In this document: in pieces, positions 58,835 through 64,000 of the stretch
Layout: the number at the start of each line of letters is the position of its first letter
Numbering within the stretch: position 1 is the first letter of the stretch
Source of the DNA: Vibrio amylolyticus
GTDB lineage: Bacteria; Pseudomonadota; Gammaproteobacteria; Enterobacterales; Vibrionaceae
Assembly: GCF_023145695.1 (NCBI RefSeq)
Contig: NZ_JAJHVV010000004.1
Span: 310,001 to 374,000, forward strand
Direction: 5' to 3'
DNA: 64,000 bases
Made by a program: the position numbers and the translations under genes
Notes under the pieces: generated by a model
What the model was told of the DNA's origin: nothing
The model's input: the letters and a program-made list of their open reading frames with translations, nothing else
Databases searched by the model: none

Positions 58835-59515
58835 TTAAAATGGGAACAGTGGGTTAACAAACAGTTTGGTTAACCAACCTGCTTCATTGGCATCCGCCAA
58901 CACGCCACTTTGTGAATAGGTGATCCGGGCATCGGCAACACGCTGAGATGAGATTTGGTTGCCGTTATTGATGTCATCAACACGCACTAAACCATTAAGG
59001 CGAATAAACTCGTCACCTTGATTAAGGCGAATCCATTTTTCACCTTTGATGCGCACAACACCATTAGGCATGACTTCGTGCACCATGACGGTGATAGAGC
59101 CACTTAATGAGTTACGTTGAGAACTGGCTGAGTTACCACGAAAATCTCGATCACCCGATAGGTTTCCGCTTATTCCACCCGCGCTACTTCCAGTATCATA
59201 GTCACCAGAAAGGCCCCCAGAAGAGCTTTTACCAAAGTTAGTATTTGCTTGCTTACTTGAACGCGTATCTTCATCCAGTGACACCGTTAAGATATCGCCA
59301 ACACGATAGGCGCGACGGTCTTGAAACAGCGTCCAGATATAGCCATCACGATACACAGAACCCGACCCTGCATCAGGTAATGAGTAGTCCAGAGCAGGAG
59401 GTGCATAGACATCATCATCAGGCGATGGACGATCATCAATCAATGAAGATGACTCGAACGACGAACACCCAACAAGCAGCAGTGCACTGGAGAACAGTGC
59501 GAATAATCTCAACAT
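58835..59515 (-). CDS. flgH: Lateral flagellar L-ring lipoprotein FlgH
   Basis: 226 residues. A lipoprotein signal (LLLVGC, lipidated Cys17) is followed by FlgH signatures YRVGDILTVSLDEDTRSSKQ and EKWIRLNQGDEFIRLNGLVR. It forms the outer-membrane ring. AAAGGT ribosome site. It ends 9 bases before the flgI start. A 228-base spacer separates it from flgG, unlike the tight spacing elsewhere in the operon. Confidence 0.95.
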   Translation of the reverse strand: MLRLFALFSSALLLVGCSSFESSSLIDDRPSPDDDVYAPPALDYSLPDAGSGSVYRDGYIWTLFQDRRAYRVGDILTVSLDEDTRSSKQANTNFGKSSSGGLSGDYDTGSSAGGISGNLSGDRDFRGNSASSQRNSLSGSITVMVHEVMPNGVVRIKGEKWIRLNQGDEFIRLNGLVRVDDINNGNQISSQRVADARITYSQSGVLADANEAGWLTKLFVNPLFPF

Positions 59516-59555
59516 TGGTTTACCTTTATAGGTTTAGGCGGTGCACTTAGTTTTC

Positions 59556-59570
59556 GGTGCAATAGATAGT
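59556..59570. repeat. 15-base match to the glnA enhancer region
   Basis: GGTGCAATAGATAGT is identical at 59556-59570 and 36217-36231. In both places CACTTAG and TTTT(C) stand just to the left (59544-59555 and 36190-36216), with a gap difference of 15 bases. Here it lies in the flgG-flgH spacer. Confidence 0.55.
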
Positions 59571-59704
59571 GATGAAGACCTAAACACATCAATCCATTAA
59601 TATATCGTTGCGTTGATGACCAATAAGGTGTGGAGCCAAACCCTCAAAAGAGGCCCTTATCAGTCATAACGCACTGACCGTTCAAGCTTTACTAGGCCTT
59701 AATG

Positions 59705-59749
59705 AACAAGCCGTTACAGAACAAGCCGTTACAGAACAATCGGTTACAG
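59705..59749. repeat. Three 15-base tandem repeats over the flgG stop codon
   Basis: Two identical units AACAAGCCGTTACAG (59705-59719, 59720-59734) and a third, AACAATCGGTTACAG (59735-59749). Read in the flgG direction each unit contains CTGTAA, so the flgG end Leu-stop is repeated twice more in frame. The spacer beyond (59571-59704) holds a small CCTC/GAGG hairpin at 59642-59653 but no gene. Confidence 0.9.
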
Positions 59750-60529
59750 AACCTGGTTTACGTACTGAAGCATTTCATCTGATGACGAGAGGGCTTTCGC
59801 ATTCATTTCATAACCACGTTGAGTCGTGATCATATCCACCATCTCTTCAACGACCTGTACGTTTGACCCTTCAAGAACACCTTGCTTTAACTGACCAAAT
59901 GCCCCTTCGCCTGCAATCCCATCAATCGCGTCACCACTTGATGCCGTTTGACGGTACATGTTGCCCCCGAGCGCTTCTAGACCCGCTGGATTGATAAAGT
60001 TGGCTAATGTAATTTGGCCAATCTCTTGTGGGAAATCACTGTTTGCGACTTTGGCAGAAACCGTACCGTCGTTACCAATGGTGATGGTTTCAGCATCTTC
60101 AGGTACCTGAATCGCTTGTGCCAATGGTAAACCTTGGGCCGTCACCATCATGCCTTCTGAGTTAAGGTGAAATTGACCATTTCGCGTATACGCGGCTTCA
60201 CCGTCAGCGGTTTCTAATTCAAAGAAACCTTGGCCATCAATCGCCACATCAAGGCTTTGATTAGTGGTTTGGTACATACCTTCGGTGAAAACTTTCTGTG
60301 TACCTACCACGCGTACACCCGAACCAAGCTGAATACCACTTGGCAGTTCATTCACTTCATCAACCATCGCCCCTGGCTGACGCTGAATTTGGTAAAAAAG
60401 GTCTTCAAATGCTACGCGGTCGCGCTTGTACCCGACGGTATTGACGTTGGCAAGGTTATTCGAGATGGTCGCCATTTTCGCATCTTGTGCGGCCAGGCCT
60501 GTTTTACTTATCCATAATGCTGCGTTCAT
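59744..60529 (-). CDS. flgG: Lateral flagellar distal rod protein FlgG
   Basis: 261 residues, matching the usual 260-262. The N-terminal rod motif (MATISNNLANVNTVGYKRDR) and C-terminal EEMVDMITTQRGYEMNAKAL are conserved. Forms the distal rod. GGAAA ribosome site. Confidence 0.96.
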   Translation of the reverse strand: MNAALWISKTGLAAQDAKMATISNNLANVNTVGYKRDRVAFEDLFYQIQRQPGAMVDEVNELPSGIQLGSGVRVVGTQKVFTEGMYQTTNQSLDVAIDGQGFFELETADGEAAYTRNGQFHLNSEGMMVTAQGLPLAQAIQVPEDAETITIGNDGTVSAKVANSDFPQEIGQITLANFINPAGLEALGGNMYRQTASSGDAIDGIAGEGAFGQLKQGVLEGSNVQVVEEMVDMITTQRGYEMNAKALSSSDEMLQYVNQVL

Positions 60530-60539
60530 TGTTGTTTCC

Positions 60540-61271
60540 TTAACCTCTTACTAAGCGGTTGCCCGCTTCAGCTGCTTTTTCTGCGGTTTGCATCATTTTC
60601 AGTTGCATCTCGAAGTTACGGCTAAGGTTCATTGAACTCACCATCTCTTCAACTGCAACTACATTGCTTTGCTCTAGAAAACCAGAGACCATCGCCACTT
60701 CCCCTTCAAGGGCTGGAGCAAAGGGGTCTTCACCACGAAACAGGCCATTATCAAGCTTGCGCAGCTCAGCCGTTTCAGGGTTAACCAGTTTTACTTGGCC
60801 GATCTCAATCGCCAATATCTCCCCTTCAGGAACAATATTGATGCTACCGTTATCACCAAACTCGATGCTGCTATAAAGTGGCACGTTGATCTGCTGACCG
60901 TCATTGCCGATTAATGGCAGGTCATTGATCGTGAGATCCCCCTCCTGACTGCGCTCAACGTTACCTGCACGGGTATACGCTTCTTGTCCATCTGGCATTT
61001 CGACGGCGAAGAAACCTTCAGTGCGCAGCGCTAAATCCAGTGGCCTGTCGGTTTGTTGTAGTGCGGCGATATCAAAACGAGTCCCACTGGTTTCTGCTTG
61101 AACCAGGGCGCGCGTATCGTAGGCGGCTCCTTGTACGGCATAGGCTTGTGCGCGCTCCATATCTGCTCGAAAGCCATGAGTGTTAATATTCGCTAGGTTG
61201 TTTGCAGCAACTTGCTGAGCGGTAAATATGCGACCCGCGCCGCTCGCTGCGGTATAAATCAATCGATCCAT
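60540..61271 (-). CDS. flgF: Lateral flagellar rod protein FlgF
   Basis: 243 residues. N-terminal AANNLANINTHGFRADMERA and C-terminal EEMVSSMNLSRNFEMQLKMM are typical of FlgF. Proximal rod subunit, ending 10 bases before flgG. Confidence 0.95.
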   Translation of the reverse strand: MDRLIYTAASGAGRIFTAQQVAANNLANINTHGFRADMERAQAYAVQGAAYDTRALVQAETSGTRFDIAALQQTDRPLDLALRTEGFFAVEMPDGQEAYTRAGNVERSQEGDLTINDLPLIGNDGQQINVPLYSSIEFGDNGSINIVPEGEILAIEIGQVKLVNPETAELRKLDNGLFRGEDPFAPALEGEVAMVSGFLEQSNVVAVEEMVSSMNLSRNFEMQLKMMQTAEKAAEAGNRLVRG

Positions 61272-61282
61272 CAGGGTTTGCC

Positions 61283-62473
61283 TTACATGTTAAATAGGAC
61301 TTGAGTCAGTTGCTGCTGAGTCGATAAAGATTGTGCATTCGCTTGGTAGTTACGTTGAGCGGTCATCAGGCCAACAAGCTCACCCGTTAGATCAACGTTT
61401 GACTCTTCAAGGTATCCAGCGCTGAGTGAGCCAAGCGTTCCAGTACCCGGTGCACCTGTCAGAGGCTGTCCAGATGCTTGTGTGGCAGCCCAGCCCGTGT
61501 TGCCCACCTGAACTAAACCACCGTTATTTGGGAAGTCAGCTAGGATCACTTGACCTTGAATCATCTGCTCACCATTGCTGTAGTTGGCAAATAGGTAGCC
61601 ATCTTCATCGATGGTAATTCCCGTCAGCTCACCAGCCGTATGGCCATCAGATCGGTTAGTAGATACCGCAAAGTCGCTACCGTATTGAGTCGTGCCCGTC
61701 ATTGAGATATCAAACGCCATTGGAGAAGCGCCATTTTGAGGATCATAAGCGATTGCAACCGGCGCAGTTGGTGCGGTTAGATTACCTTCTGTATCAAACA
61801 TCACCGTTTCAGACTGACCAAGGTCATCACCGTTCATGGTGTAGTGAACTTCCCACTCGTTCTCACCCGTTTTAACAAAGTACTGAGTCATAGTGTGCTC
61901 ATTACCGAGAGAGTCGTACACCGTTGTCGTGTATGAAGAGTTAAAGCTGTCGCTGTCATCGGGATCAAACGGATTATCCGCTGTATCGATCACTGAAGCA
62001 CCGGCATCAAAGTTCGCAGCAAAATCGACACTGTCCGTCGCTTTTGCAGGTACCGAGCCTGTTTGCACTTGCAGGTCCGTGACAGAGCCCGTTTGAACGT
62101 TGCCTGCGGAGTCCACACTGTAGCCTTGTAGACGATGACCTGAATTATTGACGATGTAGTTATCTTTATCTTGGTGAAACATACCCGCGCGCGAGTACGT
62201 GGTTGAGCCATCAGGCCCTTCTAGTACGAAGAAGCCACTGCCACCAATCGCTAGATCTGTTGGACGCCCCGTCATCACCATGTTTGAGCCATTGAAGCTT
62301 TGAGAAACCGTCGACATCTCAACACCTCCACCCATGCCGCCATTCATCACCGCCGCAAACTCGGCACGTGACGATTTATAGCCAACCGTCGAAACGTTAG
62401 CGATGTTGTTACTGATGGTATTTAGCTCTTGTGTCGTGGAGTTCAATCCACTCATTGCAATGTTAAAACTCAT
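61283..62473 (-). CDS. flgE: Lateral flagellar hook protein FlgE
   Basis: 396 residues. N-terminal LNTISNNIANVSTVGYKSSR and C-terminal ELVGLMTAQRNYQANAQSLS, with a central beta region (about 140-300). Main subunit of the universal joint. Follows flgD by 53 bases. Confidence 0.95.
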   Translation of the reverse strand: MSFNIAMSGLNSTTQELNTISNNIANVSTVGYKSSRAEFAAVMNGGMGGGVEMSTVSQSFNGSNMVMTGRPTDLAIGGSGFFVLEGPDGSTTYSRAGMFHQDKDNYIVNNSGHRLQGYSVDSAGNVQTGSVTDLQVQTGSVPAKATDSVDFAANFDAGASVIDTADNPFDPDDSDSFNSSYTTTVYDSLGNEHTMTQYFVKTGENEWEVHYTMNGDDLGQSETVMFDTEGNLTAPTAPVAIAYDPQNGASPMAFDISMTGTTQYGSDFAVSTNRSDGHTAGELTGITIDEDGYLFANYSNGEQMIQGQVILADFPNNGGLVQVGNTGWAATQASGQPLTGAPGTGTLGSLSAGYLEESNVDLTGELVGLMTAQRNYQANAQSLSTQQQLTQVLFNM

Positions 62474-62526
62474 TTTTTACTCGTCCTAAATATTAAATGT
62501 GGTATCTAAAATCACAGGTAGAATGA

Positions 62527-63243
62527 CTATCCACGTGCTAGTAAATTAAACGGTGATGGGGTTGGAGAGCTGCCCTCTCCGTCAGAACCTTTTTCACCGT
62601 ATTGGGTAACTTGGAAGAACGGCACATAGCCCACACCAGCAATAAGAAACTCTGGTGAACCACCACCCGGTGGTATGCGCATTTTTTCGATGGTGCCCGC
62701 GATCATGAGTTCTGGGGTGTAGTCGTTATCGTCGGTCACCACATTAAGATCGTATTGACCATCTTTTAGGCCTAGTGCTTTAGGGTCGATAACAAACTCC
62801 ACTTCCCCTTCACTGTTAGCGCCAAGCTTAATGGTTTCAACCACCTTGCCAGCTTCATCCTTAATCTCAATATTGAGCTCTTGTACTGAGCTGTTTAACT
62901 CAATCACCCCTTCATGCTTTGTTCCGTCAATTTCAATGGTGTCCGTAGACACTCGAACATCTTGACCCACCATTCCTGCGGTCGTCAGCACCTGAATGTT
63001 GTCGAGCAGAACCATTTGATGAGTGATGGTGCTGTTCATTCCCTGCATGGTTTCCACTTGGGTCATCTGCGCTAGTTGCGTCATGAACTGAGTGGTATCG
63101 AGTGGATCGAGTGGCGTTTGATTTTGAATTTGAGCGATCATTAAGGTAAGAAACACATCCTCTTGACCACCATTGGAGGTCACTTGTCCATTGCTGGTTT
63201 GGGAGGGGCTTGACTCGTTTGACATAACTCCAGGTAAACTCAT
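62527..63243 (-). CDS. flgD: Lateral flagellar hook-capping protein FlgD
   Basis: 238 residues. The N-terminal QEDVFLTLMIAQIQNQTPLD and TTQFMTQLAQMTQVETMQGM are typical of FlgD, followed by a FlgD Ig-like domain (ELNIEIKDEAGKVVETIKLG). It is a scaffold for hook assembly that is later discarded. GGAG ribosome site. Confidence 0.94.
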   Translation of the reverse strand: MSLPGVMSNESSPSQTSNGQVTSNGGQEDVFLTLMIAQIQNQTPLDPLDTTQFMTQLAQMTQVETMQGMNSTITHQMVLLDNIQVLTTAGMVGQDVRVSTDTIEIDGTKHEGVIELNSSVQELNIEIKDEAGKVVETIKLGANSEGEVEFVIDPKALGLKDGQYDLNVVTDDNDYTPELMIAGTIEKMRIPPGGGSPEFLIAGVGYVPFFQVTQYGEKGSDGEGSSPTPSPFNLLARG

Positions 63244-63252
63244 ATCCGCTCC

Positions 63253-63687
63253 TTACTGGCCAAGTTTTAGCAGGCCTTGCTGCATGCTTCGGGTTCGAGT
63301 CAGTACATCAACGCTGGTTTCAAAGCTGCGTGATGCTGACATCATGTCGGCCATTTCATGGACCACATCAACATTTGGGTAGTAAACGTACCCTTCGTCA
63401 TCAGAGATTGGATTGCCAGGTTCATAACGGCGATCAAGTTCACCCTCGGTATTCACTACATCAAGCACCTGGACTCGAGCACCCGCTGTCGCCATATTGT
63501 CACTAAACAGTTGCTGCTGGTTTTGCTGGTAGACAGTGGCGAAGACCGGCTTACGAGCGCGATAGGTTTCCGCTTCTGTCGTCGCGCCCGAATTGGCGTT
63601 GGCGAGGTTACTCGCGATTGTGTTTAAACGTGTGGTTTGCGCGGTCATTGAAGAACCCGCTATTTGATAGATATCACCAAATGACAT
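63253..63687 (-). CDS. flgC: Lateral flagellar rod protein FlgC
   Basis: 144 residues. N-terminal LNTIASNLANANSGATTEAE and the C-terminal YYPNVDVVHEMADMMSASRS are typical of FlgC. Proximal rod subunit. It sits 5 bases after flgB. Confidence 0.95.
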   Translation of the reverse strand: MSFGDIYQIAGSSMTAQTTRLNTIASNLANANSGATTEAETYRARKPVFATVYQQNQQQLFSDNMATAGARVQVLDVVNTEGELDRRYEPGNPISDDEGYVYYPNVDVVHEMADMMSASRSFETSVDVLTRTRSMQQGLLKLGQ

Positions 63688-63692
63688 AACGA

Positions 63693-64000
63693 TTACTGCC
63701 CCATAATGGCTGTCGATAGCCCTTTAAATTTCATATTGAGAAACGTTAAACTCGTTTCAAAATCCATCGCATTTTGTGCAAACTGCGCTTGCTCAACCCC
63801 AAGTTCAACCGTATTTCCATCGATTGAGTTGTTGTATGGATTGCGGTACATAAGCTCCTGTGGATGAACCACTGAAGACGATGTTTTTTGCCCTTGTTGC
63901 AACCGATGTTCGACTTGCGAAACCGCTGCTTGAAAGTCAAAATCTCGTGCTTTAAATCCAGGGGTATCGACATTTGCCAAGTTTCCTGCGATAACTTTTG
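63693..64000 (-). CDS. flgB: Lateral flagellar rod protein FlgB (partial, cut by window edge)
   Basis: Reading frame open to the right edge (codons in phase from 63998). The visible part begins KVIAGNLANVDTPGFKARDF, the FlgB N-terminal motif, and ends MKFKGLSTAIMGQ. About 30 N-terminal residues are beyond the edge, so no start codon is visible; the apparent start at 63980 is an internal TTG. First gene of the visible unit. Confidence 0.93.
   Translation of the reverse strand, partial: KVIAGNLANVDTPGFKARDFDFQAAVSQVEHRLQQGQKTSSSVVHPQELMYRNPYNNSIDGNTVELGVEQAQFAQNAMDFETSLTFLNMKFKGLSTAIMGQ

Noticed and set aside
59556..59570. A canonical NtrC dyad in the flgG-flgH spacer
   Set aside because: The two GGTGCA half-sites are in direct, not inverted, orientation, so only similarity to the glnA region is reported.

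Overview
The window looks like part of the main chromosome of a Vibrionaceae gammaproteobacterium, most likely a Vibrio. From memory, the order greB, tex, bioH, comF, nfuA, nudE, cysQ, gsp/eps type II secretion operon, hslR-hslO, pckA, (asmA-like), GNAT/hot-dog gene, dtd, yihY, typA, glnA, DUF4124 gene, glnL-glnG, GGDEF/EAL gene and add closely follows one end of Vibrio cholerae chromosome I. I could not run a comparison. Coding density is high. I see no rRNA, tRNA, insertion sequence, integrase or CRISPR array.

Positions 1-9900: housekeeping genes (transcript cleavage factor GreB, transcription accessory protein Tex, BioH, ComF, Fe-S carrier NfuA, NudE, CysQ). This part also holds an envelope protein made of four retropepsin-like units and a small conserved hypothetical. 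Positions 9940-21436: a complete twelve-gene type II secretion operon, gspC to gspN, on the minus strand with mostly overlapping genes. Positions 21700-35900: heat-shock genes hslR and hslO, gluconeogenic pckA, an AsmA-like protein, a GNAT/hot-dog fusion, dtd, yihY, a large secreted GH3 beta-glucosidase, a small P-loop protein and typA.

Positions 35905-43931 are a nitrogen control block. A near-consensus sigma-54 promoter with NtrC dyads precedes glnA, another NtrC dyad precedes glnL, and glnL-glnG encode the NtrB/NtrC pair. A Cache-HAMP-GGDEF-EAL protein follows, then adenosine deaminase.

Positions 45162-64000 are a second (lateral-type) flagellar cluster, all on the minus strand and running off the right edge inside flgB. 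In transcription order it reads flgBCDEFGHIJKL, a flagellin-like protein (LafW-like), a tail-anchored unknown (LafZ-like), flagellin lafA, fliD, fliS, fliT, fliK, fliL, the sigma-28 factor, and the MotA/MotB-type stator lafT/lafU. Hairpin terminators split it into three or four transcription units. The fliD unit has a sigma-54-like promoter about 110-170 bp downstream of a striking array of five CGGAA/TTCCG motifs, which is the best candidate here for an undescribed regulatory element. Other points of interest are the four-unit protease-like protein, the LafW/LafZ pair, an FlgJ without a muramidase domain, a 15-bp tandem repeat over the flgG stop codon, and a flgG-flgH spacer that shares sequence with the glnA enhancer.
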